This document shows, in pieces, positions 23,693 through 33,933 of a DNA stretch of 64,000 nucleotides (positions are counted from its first letter, which is position 1; each line of letters opens with the position of its first letter). The position numbers were made by a program, and so were the translations under genes. Under the pieces are notes generated by a model that was not told where the DNA came from, did not search any database, and saw only the letters and a program-made list of their open reading frames with translations. Location of the stretch: NCBI GenBank assembly GCA_032871835.1, contig CM065296.1:116818146-116882145 (forward strand). The letters run 5' to 3'. Origin of the DNA: Dipteronia dyeriana. Its lineage: Eukaryota; Streptophyta; Magnoliopsida; Sapindales; Sapindaceae.

Positions 23693-24456
23693 TTCTCCCA
23701 TTTGGCTTGAATTCTCAAGACCTTTGCCCACAGCCATGATTCTCATCACCGAGAATCAACATACCCCACCACAATGTATAACCACTTAGAAACGAACCAC
23801 ATTAAGATTTTTTTTTCTTCCTTTTGCTTTGTGTTCGTTGTTCCGGCACCATGTCGAAAATAACCTGCTGAAATTATGATGCAACTCCTCACGTCAGATT
23901 ACCAAGAAGTTCGTCAGCTATCGATATACTTGTTCACCATACACCTTGTATCACTTTCTGACCAATGCCTTGTGCACAATTATGGACCACTAGCAGCAAC
24001 ATATCCTCTTCCATGGCTAGTGGGGAAAACTACCAAAAGGATAAACATGTCCTTACGTCACCCAACCCTGTGAAAGACCTTTCATCCTTACATCACATAT
24101 CTGGTGAAATACTTGCTACTAGAACAGAGAGTGCTTTGCCAGATAATCCCCACACCACCACCACCAGAGACTTCAAGCGTTCATTTTTTTTTAATATTCA
24201 ATTAACGCCTTGTGTAACCCATATAGGATCTCCATGAGTTGTACCTGTCACCACAAGCCAAACAAAAAAAAAATCTCCTTCATCTCAATTCTTCTTTTCA
24301 TCAAACTCTGTCAAGTTCGAAACCGCTTTCAAGACGTATCTCATTTGCTAAACCATACTAGGTAACCATGAACCATCATCCCAATACCACCAAGTCCTTC
24401 ATACAACATCCCGTGAAGAATTGAAACCACCATCTTCGACCAAGGCTGAAACCAAT

Positions 24457-25510
24457 TGTTGGGGTGGAGAATTTGGAACCGATGATCGCGGAATCGTCAT
24501 GTCTAATTTACGCCCATAACTCATAGCAATTAATAATGTCAATAATAGAAAAATATATGAGAGAAAATAAACCAACCACAACACAAGATATACGTGGCAA
24601 ACCCAAATCGGGTAAAAAAATCACGGGTCGTCAGGACGATAGAGAAAGTTTCATTATATGATAAATTCTTACAACCATATACTTCAGGATTCTCTCTCAC
24701 ACCTAAATCCCAAACCATGCTCATAAGATCCTCACCGAGAACCCTCAATATCTCATAGGTCTCCCTTGAATATCAATCACGGATCTCTAACTTAATCCAC
24801 TGATATTCCCTTAGATTTTTCCACGGATATTCTCATGGGTCTTTCACCCCGATCTTTCCACTATCTGATGTTACATGGTGTTCTTTTTTGCTCCACACAC
24901 AAAATAATCTAGATACAAGGTTCTATTTATTCTAGTTATAGGGAGTTTAAGATAAAATGAAATCTTACTCATAAACGTAAAAGAATTACTTGTTCCATAT
25001 AAATACTATTTTCTATTTATGACAAGTTTTCTTGTTAAGGAGAAATCATTTTCCTTCAAGTACAAGACTTTTCTATTCTTCATGAAGACAAACCCTTTCC
25101 TTTTCTGATTAGCACAAGAACTTCCGGAAGAAAACTTCTTTCCTATCTTCGTGCAGCATTCCTGATTTAGGCAAAATTCGTCATTACCGCAGTTTGGATC
25201 GTGGTTGGCCACCCGCCCCTAACACCGCGGATCGTCACTGTCAACCACCACTCTGAATACTGCGGTTGGTATATTTGCCTCCGTTGCGGTCTACACCGCA
25301 TGATTCCACAGGGGTCGACCGCTCCCTATACTGCGGTCTGTACGCTTGTCTGCACCGCGGTCTCTACCGTGGAACCTACCAAATTTCGTTTTTTCAGTTC
25401 TTTCAGTCTTCAAACCTCCCTAAAATACATTATCCCACGTATCTAGGAAGTTCCATATCATTGTTTGGTTAACATTGGATTTACTAGAGAATACAAACCA
25501 AAACCTAACA
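24457..25510. repeat. Long terminal repeat, right
   Basis: Partner of 22628-23692. It begins TGTTGGGGTGGA and ends AACCTAACA. Short frames inside it are not genes. Confidence 0.88.
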
Positions 25511-25624
25511 TGGACAAATCTAAAACAGACACCACCACCTGAATCTCATCTCTCTCCTTCTAAGACATGATTCATCTCTGTTTCTCTTCTTCTTAGATGC
25601 AACATAACCCATTCTCTCTCTCAG

Positions 25625-25789
25625 ATCGCTTGCTCCTACACTGTCATGATTCTTCACGACAATGGCATCTCCATCAACGCGAAGAAAATTGTTGTCGTTG
25701 TTGTCGTTGCTGCTCCAGTTGTTGAGGAGAAAAAGGAAAAAGCTAAGGAAGAGAGCGATGACGACATAGGATTCAATTTGTTTGACTAG
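25625..25789 (+). pseudogene. 60S acidic ribosomal protein P1 remnant
   Basis: One open frame of 55 codons reads IACSYTVMILHDNGISINAKK at its start, matching the N-terminal helix of eukaryotic P1. It then jumps through a run of valines to VVEEKKEKAKEESDDDIGFN + LFD and a stop, the conserved acidic C-terminal tail of P1/P2 stalk proteins. The middle (most of the N-terminal domain and the Ala/Gly hinge) is missing without any intron trace, so this is an internally deleted, probably captured or retrotransposed copy. It lies inside the PIF-like element. Confidence 0.8.
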
Positions 25790-25897
25790 GCATCAGTTGT
25801 TTGAATTTTTGTTTTGTTTTGTTGGAATTTAGGACTCATTTGAGTGGTTATATTTTTGTTTTGTGTTTCTAAATGTTCAAAATCCCAAGTGGTGTAT

Positions 25898-26038
25898 GTT
25901 GACATTATTCTTGAATACATTGAGGAAGTTTCTATTGTTGTTACTCATGTGCCCAAATTAGCAAATCAAGTTGCGCATGGTCTTACTAAATTTGTTTTGG
26001 ACTACTCTAAAGACAATTAATGGGTAAAGGAATATCCC
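25898..26038 (+). pseudogene. RNase H-type (RVT_3) C-terminal fragment
   Basis: The frame reads VDIILEYIEEVSIVVTHVPK then ANQVAHGLTKFVLD, followed by a TAA (26018) and WVKEYPP. The order 'HVPK.AN.VAH.L.KFA' and the terminal 'WVEE.P' are typical of the last helix and tail of plant LINE-derived RNase H domains. Only about 45 codons remain, downstream of the P1 remnant and in the same strand. Confidence 0.65.
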
Positions 26039-26588
26039 CTGATGAGGGCAGACTTGCTTGGTAAGTTTTCTTCTTTCTCTATTTTCTGTTTCTGTGATGC
26101 TTTGTCAAAAAAATAAAAAAGTAATCAAATTTTTTTTCATATAAAATTTTTCGGTAGAGTTTTAATTTTTTCTCAAGAGAAATTTTTTTTAGGAGATTTT
26201 GGTTCCTAGATCTTCCAAAAAAAAAAAAAAATATTTTTTATTTTCTTCGTTAATTTTCTATGTTTTATAAATTCATTAAATTCCATACTGTGTAAAATCC
26301 AACTAACTCTATACAGAAATATGTGTCAGTTACAATATTATAAAAATTAATATATCAAAATATCTATTTAGTAAAATCAAATAAATATCGATTTATCTTG
26401 TTCTATATGTCACTAATAAGTGGTAACAAACATTAGAAAAGACAAGCAGAACACTCTGGTCATTTGAAACTCTTGTCTCGTTCTATCCCATATCAAACAC
26501 ATAACAGTACAATCCACAGTTTTGTCTCAGACACTCCAAACACAATATGAAACAACTGACATGTCTTATCATGGTACCAAACACCCTT

Positions 26589-26731
26589 AGAGCACATGTT
26601 AACAACTAAAAATTTATTAAAAAGGGAAAACATTTATTATAAATACATATTTATTACATTGATTGAGATAATAAATGTAATTAATAATTTCCTTTTTTGG
26701 GTATTTATTTAGTTATTAACTTGTGCCCTAT
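26589..26731. mobile_element. Small MITE with GCACATGTTAAC ends
   Basis: The stretch begins AGAGCACATGTTAACAACTA and ends TAGTTATTAACTTGTGCCCT, which are inverted copies of each other around an AT-rich core of about 100 bp. The left side of the neighbouring PIF-like element (22411-22432, GTGTTAACTTGTGCCTC) carries another copy of the same end. Confidence 0.6.
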
Positions 26732-26735
26732 TATT

Positions 26736-26900
26736 AATATATAATCCTTGCAATTAGAAGACAAAATAAATCTGTGTGATGGTAGAATTTGATTAATAAA
26801 ACTGATCTCGGTACCTTTTTATGACTTTATCTAAATATCTTATCTTAATGATCTTTATTAATTGTAGTTTAGGAAACCATACATTTTGCTACACACAAAA
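26736..26900. repeat. Paralogous empty site of the 8.5-kb MULE
   Basis: The sequence runs unbroken from AATCCTTGCAATTAGAAGAC through CTTTATTAATTG to TAGTTTAGGAAACCATACAT. Its left part matches 6838-6990 and its right part matches 15490-15760. It is the downstream flank of P450 copy C, as the split version is of copy A. Confidence 0.85.
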
Positions 26901-27174
26901 AAGCCCAATTTAGAGTTGGGAAGGACTTACAACCTATAACCCCACAATGATGCAGTGTAAGGGGGCATACTGAATTAATTCGACCCTCATAAAATTCATG
27001 GAACCATATGCAGGTGATTTATCAATGGAATCTCTTTTCAAGTGTGATTACTTACTAATTGAAAGCAATTTTACAGGTGATAACAATACATTTTTTAACG
27101 TAGAAAAAGACATGGTATTCTAATACTTTCTATTGCAGAAACTTCAAAAACCAAACATTAATCAAGAAAAACTT

Positions 27175-29850
27175 TCAATTCTGAATTCCACTAAAGATGA
27201 TGTGCGCACCATGTTGAGGCTGCAGGCTTATTAACAGCATCGGAGCATGAACATAAGTTGGCGACAGTGTGAAACTATATCGTTGGATGATGCTGGCTAG
27301 AACTACTTTTGCCTCAACCGTGGCCAAATTTTGACCTACGCAGACTCTATGACCCATGCCAAACGGAAAAAACGAGGCCAAGTGTTTTCGAGATTCATTA
27401 AATCTCAGAGGATTGAACTTGTTAGCATCTTCTCCCCATATACCAGTGTCATGATGCACGGCAGTCAGTGCTAAATAGAGTTGTGTGCCTGCAGGAACGT
27501 CTAAGCTTCCTATCTTGACATTTGCCTTGTTAGATGTTTGTCTCACCAAAATTATAGCAGGAGGGTAAAGTCGAAGCGTTTCGTTGAGTATCATATTCAC
27601 CTATTAAGAAAGTTCAATGTCATAAATTGTACTCGATTACATTTGTATTTGAAATATATCTAAATCCACAAAGACTACGCAAGCTCTAACAATTGTACAA
27701 GTCCTAGTCACTAAATGTTTTTTTATTATTATTTTATAATCACTAAATGTTATTGTTGCTACTTCAAATTAATATTACTAGAATAACAGTAGAATTTTCT
27801 ATTAAAAAAAAACAGCATAGTGTTCTTTCCTGACATGAACATGTAATTGGATTTTGCCGGCAAAAACATAAACTCTCAATTGAAGACGAGTGAGGAATGA
27901 AACTTACAATCTTTAGTTCACTTAAATTCTCCGCAACTGGTACTCCATTGTCCCCACAAACGGAAAACACTTCTTCTCGTACCTTGATCTGCCAGTCTTG
28001 ATGCAATGCTAGAAGTACAAGTGCCCAGGTCAAAAGATTGGCAGTTGTTTCCTTTCCTCCTAAGTAGAAGGTCTTGCATTCATCTATAATTTCTTCCTCT
28101 GATAATCTCTCCTCTTCACCATCCTGATTTTTATACGCCGACATTAGTAGACTAAGAAAATTTCTGGAATTTTGACCTGCTTCGCCATTATTCTTGATCA
28201 GTTTCCTTATGGATTCACGAGTTTCTGAATCTAGTCTCCATCTCTCTCTGTTTTTCTTGGTGGGCAAGAACCTATTACATAGATTAAAAACAGAGACCAT
28301 CACAACACACTTAGCCTAAACAATCAAGAATATAACGACCTTAACTGTTGATCCATTTTTCTATTGCATAAAAATTAGTTCGAAGGTAACTAGCTAGTGC
28401 TACTGTACTGGTATGTGTCATTCCTGTTTTTCCTATATTACTTCACACTTGACTACGAAAATTGAATGAAACCAACCAACTAGGCAACTACAAAGAGAGT
28501 CCATTATATACTTTTGCACAAGCCAAATCTAAAGCATTAGCAATGGCTTTGGCTGCAAAGGTACATGAAATACACAGGCATGCACAAATTTAACTATGAC
28601 TTGCAATCACATGCAACTCACAAAGGACTAAAAATCATTGCAAATTGCAGCTGGAAGTCATGAGATTCTAATGGTATTATTTTGCAGTTTAATTAGTATT
28701 AAAGGAAAACAATTACCTGAAGCCAGGAAAATAGACACTTCTAGCAGCTTGAGTGAAGAGATGCATTTGCTGTTCTTGTAACACGAAAATACGCTTTCCT
28801 TCTTCGAAACTGCTTCCGAAAGCTGTACGGGATATAATGTCAGCTGAGAGTTGATGAAGCTCTTTGTGCACTTCCATCTCAAAATCATCTCTCCCTCCTC
28901 TTATTTCCTCCCATTTCTCCAGCATCTTCCTGGTACTAGTCACGATTTCTGGCACCCAACTCTGTTTCAAATTCTTTTTGTCAAATTATATTTAAGATAT
29001 AACTAGTAATATTTTGTTACCAACACGTTAATGTACAGTTCTATTGAGTTGTGATAAGAGAAACCCTTCTCTGGTTAGGTGCATTTATATATAGTATTCT
29101 CTTATATTAAGTGTGTTTTTATCATGGGTTTCATCTCATCTTTCTAACTGGTTTCTGTAACAATTTTATCTGCAATTAGTGTAACAATAACAAGTCACGT
29201 CATTTGCACAAATGAGTGTTAGAATAAGCCACTAAATATTTGACATGTGATTAACACGTTATAACAAATATGTATTTCTAGTCAAATCCAATCTTGAAGG
29301 ATTATTCGTGCACCAAAGATTTTTCTCTATATTCAATATGAAATTGAAGTATGAATACCTTAACTCGGGCCATGTCGAATGCATTGTTTGCGATCCTCCT
29401 ATGAAAAGCCCATCTGTTACCATTAAGCATAACAAGTCCATCTCCAAATAGCGGCTTGGACAACGGGTTAAACCCGATCTTTTCGAATGACCCATTTGTG
29501 TTCATGAGGACCTCCTTAATCATAGCCGGGTCAAATATGGCGAGTCTGGGGATTGACCCGAACCAGTAGAGAAAATTTTTCCCATACATGAGTGACCACC
29601 TGTAGTAAAAGGGAGATGCGCGGTGTAGGATGTCATGGTCAACGGGAGATATTGGCTTTGACTGAGCTTCCACGTACATACTACGGATCTCGGCTGAGTT
29701 TCCGGTGATCGGACGGTAACCCGGGCCACTTATGCCTTGTCTCTTGAAGTGGAGTTGGATTCGAAATGGGACCCATATGACTGAGTGAAATTTTTTTACA
29801 AGATATACCAGAAGAATTAAGATCAAAAGAAGAAGAAGAAGAAGATGCAT
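27175..29850 (-). CDS. CYP721A: Cytochrome P450, CYP721A-like (copy C)
   Basis: Exons 29850-29359, 28961-28717, 28271-27908 and 27600-27175 join in phase to 508 aa. The architecture matches copy A exon for exon. Key motifs are present: N-terminal anchor ([18 protein letters not shown]), [20 protein letters not shown]-helix GGKETT (Gly where copies A and D have Ala, an allowed change), ETLR, NPLRF and [12 protein letters not shown]. It should be an ER-anchored haem monooxygenase of unknown substrate. Upstream homology with copy A ends exactly where copy A has its TATA-like box (about 29981), so this intact reading frame may have lost its core promoter. Exon 2 to intron 2 is nearly identical to copy A, suggesting gene conversion or a recent exchange. 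Confidence 0.9.
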
Positions 29851-30529
29851 AGTGAAACCTAGAGAGAGTGAGAGTAGCTGTAGTGGTAGGTTTGTCTGAT
29901 GATCAGATTCAAAGAGAGTTGGAAAATGGTGTAAATTTTATCGATGACCCAACTTGACTAATTAAGTTGCAAATTAGTTTCGATACCGATACTTATAGAT
30001 GCGGTAACCACACCGATGTTTCAATAAAAAAAAAAGTAATTATAAAATTATTCTAATGGAAATTTAGTAATGACGATAAATTAGTTTAATTAAAAATAAA
30101 TCAAATACTCTATATATTAATTAATTATATATATTATTATCAATATTGATCGGACGTTAATGAATCTGATGTATCCACCATACTAGAGATTTGTAAATGT
30201 TCTTTTTTTTTTTAAACATCAAAAATATAAGATTAAAAAATTTATAGATAAATAGTATCCGTTCACAACATCAAAAACGCATCCAAAGTAAGAATGCCGA
30301 ATATCTTTAACCTCAAAAACACATCCAAAGTAAGAATATCAAATATCTCTAACCAAACATTCTTTAAAACAAATAACAACTCTGCCTGACCATGTTTAAA
30401 ATTGTTCAAAACACCCATAAAGAGAAACTCAAAGCTTCTTTGAGATACCAATTGTCTTTATAAATAGGTATAAGAAGTATGTATCGTTTGATTTTGATGA
30501 GCCTCTACATACCCTTATTCGTTCCATCT

Positions 30530-30700
30530 TAGAATTTATTGTCTAATACTAATAAAAAATATGGAGCGCCAAAATGAAACCACTTTTCAATGTTATTCTT
30601 ACCAACTCAACAGGGTAATTAGAACAATACATTTGAATTCTTTGTACAAAAACTTGTATAGAATCTAATGCCTTTTCGATTTGCAGGAATAAATTTCAAT
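30530..30700. repeat. Relic 3' flank of a deleted E-type P450
   Basis: The block matches the sequence just downstream of the stop codons of copies B, E and F, including TACAAAAACTTGTAT, TCTAATGCCTTTTCG and GCAGGAATAAATTTCAAT. It breaks off at about 30700, where the stop codon would follow, and joins directly to the 3' flank of copy D. The gene body that belonged here is gone. Confidence 0.75.
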
Positions 30701-30946
30701 AACCTATAACCTCAGTGGTGCGGTGCGAGGGGGCCTGCTAAATTAATTCAACCTCACAAAATTCATGAAACCATATGCAGGTGATTTATATTAATGAAAT
30801 CTCTTTTTTAAGTGTGATTACTTTCAAATTGAAAGCAATTTTACAGGTGACAACAATACATATTTCCATATACAAAAAAGACTTGGTATTCTAATGCTTT
30901 CAATTGCAGAACCTCCAAAAATCAAACATTAATCAAGAAAAAACTT

Positions 30947-33424
30947 TCAATTCTGAATTCTGCTAAAGATGATGTGCGCACCATGTTGAGGCTGCAGGGT
31001 TATAAACAGCATTGGAGCATGAACATAAGTTGGCGATAGTGCGAAAGTATATCTTCGTATGATGCTGGCTAGAACTACTTTTGCCTCAACCGCGGCCAAG
31101 TTTTGACCTACGCAGACTCTAGGACCCAAGCCAAACGGAAAGAACGAGGCCAAGTGCTTTCGAGATTCATTAAATCTCAGAGGATTGAACTTGTTAGCAT
31201 CTTCTCCCCATATATCAGTGTCATGATGCACGGCAGTCAGTGCTAAATAGAGTTGTGTGCCTGCAGGAACGTCTAGGCTCCCTATCATGACATTTGCCTT
31301 GTTTGATGTTTGTCTCATCAACATTACAGCAGGAGGGTAAAGTCGAAGCGTTTCGTTGATTATCATGTTCACCTGTTAAGAAAGTTTAAACACTAACAAT
31401 GTCATAAATTGTTAATGAATAAATGTGTATCTGAAATAGATTTAAATTCACAAACACTAATCAATTCTAACAATTGTACAAGTGCTGGTCACTGAATGTT
31501 ATTGTTGATACTTCACAGTTCAACTATGATAAAGCTACCATACAAGTATATAACACATGAAAATGTAATGAGATTTTGCCTGTAAGTACATACACTCTCA
31601 ATCGCGGTATCTTATACAAGATGAGTTAGGATTTAGGAATGAAACTTACAATCTTAAGTTCGCTTAAATTCTCCGCAACTGGTACTGCATTGTCTCCACA
31701 GACGGAAATCACTTCTTCGCGTGCCTTGATCTGCCATTCTTGATGCAATGCTAGGAGTACAAGCACCCAAGTCAAAAGATTGGCAGTTGTTTCCTTTCCT
31801 GCAAAGTAGAAGGTCTTGCATTCATCTATAATATCTTCCTCCCCTAATCTCTCCTCTTCACCATCCTGATTTTTATACGCCAACATTAGTAGACTAAGTA
31901 AAGTTCTCGAATTTTGACTTGCTTTGCCATTATTCTTGATCAGCTTCCTAATCGATTCACGAGTTTCTGACTCTAGTCTCCACCTCTCTCTGTTTTTCTT
32001 GGTAGGCAAGAACCTATTACATGGATACAAAAACCAAAACAACCCTTCTCAGCCTAAACAAACAATCAACAATATAAGGACCTTGCAATCTCAAACTACT
32101 GGAAATCATGAGTTTCTAATGGTATTATTATACAGTTTAATTAGTAATGGAAAACAATTACCTAAAGCCAGGAAAATAGACACTTCTAACAGCTTGAGAG
32201 AAAAGATGCATTTGTTGTTCTTGTAACATGAAAATACGTTTTCCTTCTTCAAAACTGCTTCCAAAAGCTGTACGAGATATAATGTCAGCTGAGAGTTGAT
32301 GAAGCTCTTTGTGCACTTCCATCTCAAAATCATCTCTCCCTCCTCTTATTTCCTCCCACTTCTCCAACATCTTCGTGGTACTGGTCACGATATCTGGCAC
32401 CCAACCCTGTTTCAAAAAATCAACCACACTATCAATGAAGAGTAATGTTACACAAGACAAAAAAAATTGTCAAATTCTACACAAGTGAGACTCAGAGGTG
32501 ACCGGCTCGGTTCGAACAACAGTTTCTACCGAACCTACGGTTCAACATTTTAAAAAACTGGGTATGAACCGGCGGTTCACAGCCGATTTGGAACCGTCAG
32601 TTCATGCATTAAATAATATTTTTAATTCTCTCTTTTCCTAATTCCTTATAAATACCCCCTCCCATTTTATTTCTCTCAATTCTACAATACTCTCCCAAAT
32701 TCTCAATTACTCGATCCTCTCTCAATTATTCAATATTATTTTTTTCAATTAAATACTTAAATCGCAACTACATTTTAATAAACCGATTTAATATGTTTTT
32801 TTAATTTTCTAATAATTATTTTAAATTAAAAAAAAAACCGAACCAGCTGGTACCGGAAACCAAAACCGGGTCAGGTCATTAACAAGTGATTTGTTACAAT
32901 TAGGGCATGAAATTGAAGTATGGATGTCTGCTCACCTTAACTCGGCCCATGTCGAAGGCATGGTTTGTGATCCTCCTGTGAAAAGCCCATTTGTCACCAC
33001 TAAGCCCAACAAGTCCATCTCCAAATAGCGGCTTGGATAACGGGTTGAACCCGATCTTTTCGAATGACCCATTTGTGTTCATGAGGACCTCCTTAATCAT
33101 ATCCGGGTCAGATATGGCAAGCCTGGGATTTGACCCGAACCAGTAGAGAAAATTTTTCCCGTACATGCGTGACCACCTGTGGTAAAAAGGAGATGCGCGG
33201 CGTAAGATGTCGTGGTCAACGGGAGATATTGGCTTCGACTGAGCTTCCACGTACAGACAACGGATCTCGGCTGAGTTTCCGGTGATCGGACGGTAGCCAG
33301 GGCCACTTATGCCTTGCTCTTGGAAGTGCTGTTGAATTCGAATTGGGCCCCATATGACTGAGTGAACAAATTTTACAAGATAAGCAAGAAACAGAATTGA
33401 GGTCAAAGGAAGAAGAAGATACAT
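30947..33424 (-). CDS. CYP721A: Cytochrome P450, CYP721A-like (copy D)
   Basis: Exons 33424-32936, 32406-32162, 32013-31650 and 31372-30947 join in phase to 507 aa. The anchor ([17 protein letters not shown]), hinge [20 protein letters not shown]-helix AGKETT, ETLR, NPLRF and haem loop [12 protein letters not shown] are all intact. Compared with A and C it has the commoner haem-loop residue (GLGPR) and a shorter intron 2 (149 bp). Intron 1 carries a hAT-like MITE (about 32496-32878). A TATA-like box is kept upstream. Expected to be an ER-bound monooxygenase; CYP721A is assigned by motif memory and the substrate is unknown. Confidence 0.9.
32496..32878. mobile_element. hAT-like MITE inside intron 1 of copy D
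   Basis: The segment opens with GACCGGCTCGGTTCGAAC and closes with AACCAAAACCGGGTCAGGTC, with AACCGGCGGTTC and ACCGAACCAGC words near either end in opposing orientation. The other P450 copies lack it at this intron position. Exact ends and target duplication could not be fixed by eye. Confidence 0.55.
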
Positions 33425-33556
33425 GGTGAATCCTAGGGAGTGAGAGAGAGCAGCCGTAGTGGTGGATTTTTGTGATGATCGATCAGTTTCATAGAGAGTT
33501 GGAAAATGGTGTATATTTTATGATTTTATCGATGACTAAGTTAGAATATTTTTAAT

Positions 33557-33567
33557 TTTTTATATGG
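33557..33567 (-). promoter_or_regulatory. TATA-like box of P450 copy D
   Basis: On -, CATATAAAAAATTA lies about 135 bases upstream of the ATG at 33424, in sequence homologous to the copy A promoter. Confidence 0.45.
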
Positions 33568-33933
33568 GCAGATTACGACACCGCTTATGTCATTTGAGTC
33601 TTTCTCATATCGGTTGGTTTGTGGTAAACACAGGTGAGTCCTATTATGCATTTATATATATTTTATAATTATGTGTAGGGATTTTGCTTTTAGTAATATC
33701 GAATTGATATATGAACCTGATCCATAAATCTCTACAGACCTCATTCTAGATATTAGAATTTATTGTTTAAAAAAAAATGAGAGTCAGAATGAAGCCTCTT
33801 TTCAATGTTATTCTTACCAACTCAACACATCATCAATATCTTAAGGGTAATTACAAGTTTACAACAAATTCAACAATACATTTATTTGTACAAAAACCTG
33901 TATTCTAATGCTTTGTTCACTTTTCAGGGATTT

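Larger units (their letters stand above)
22628..25510. mobile_element. Non-autonomous LTR retrotransposon, coding-free interior
   Basis: Two direct repeats of about 1.06 kb (22628-23692 and 24457-25510) both begin TGTTGGGGTGGA and end CCTAA(A)CA, the TG..CA rule of LTRs. The interior (23693-24456, 764 bp) contains no gag or pol. The tract before the right LTR (CCAAGGCTGAAACCAAT) may be the polypurine-side signal. The 5-bp flanks are GAGAC and TGGAC, only 3 of 5 identical. With long LTRs and a short empty interior, it is best called LARD-like. Its orientation cannot be fixed. Confidence 0.85.
22436..26586. mobile_element. PIF/Harbinger-like TIR element with nested insertions
   Basis: The ends are GGGTGTGTTTGGTACC on the left and, in complement, GGGTGTTTGGTACC on the right, flanked by CTA and TTA, which fits a 3-bp TWA-type duplication with one change. 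This looks like a PIF/Harbinger or Tourist-type terminus. No transposase is present. Inside are a non-coding LTR retrotransposon (22628-25510), a ribosomal protein P1 remnant (25625-25789) and an RNase H remnant (25898-26038). Without the LTR element it is about 1.27 kb. A stretch at 26458-26527 matches 36862-36935, pointing to a second family member there. Confidence 0.6.

Noticed and set aside
23456..25472. Several short frames inside the two LTRs
   Set aside because: They occur in parallel in both LTRs, are not conserved between them and have no domain.
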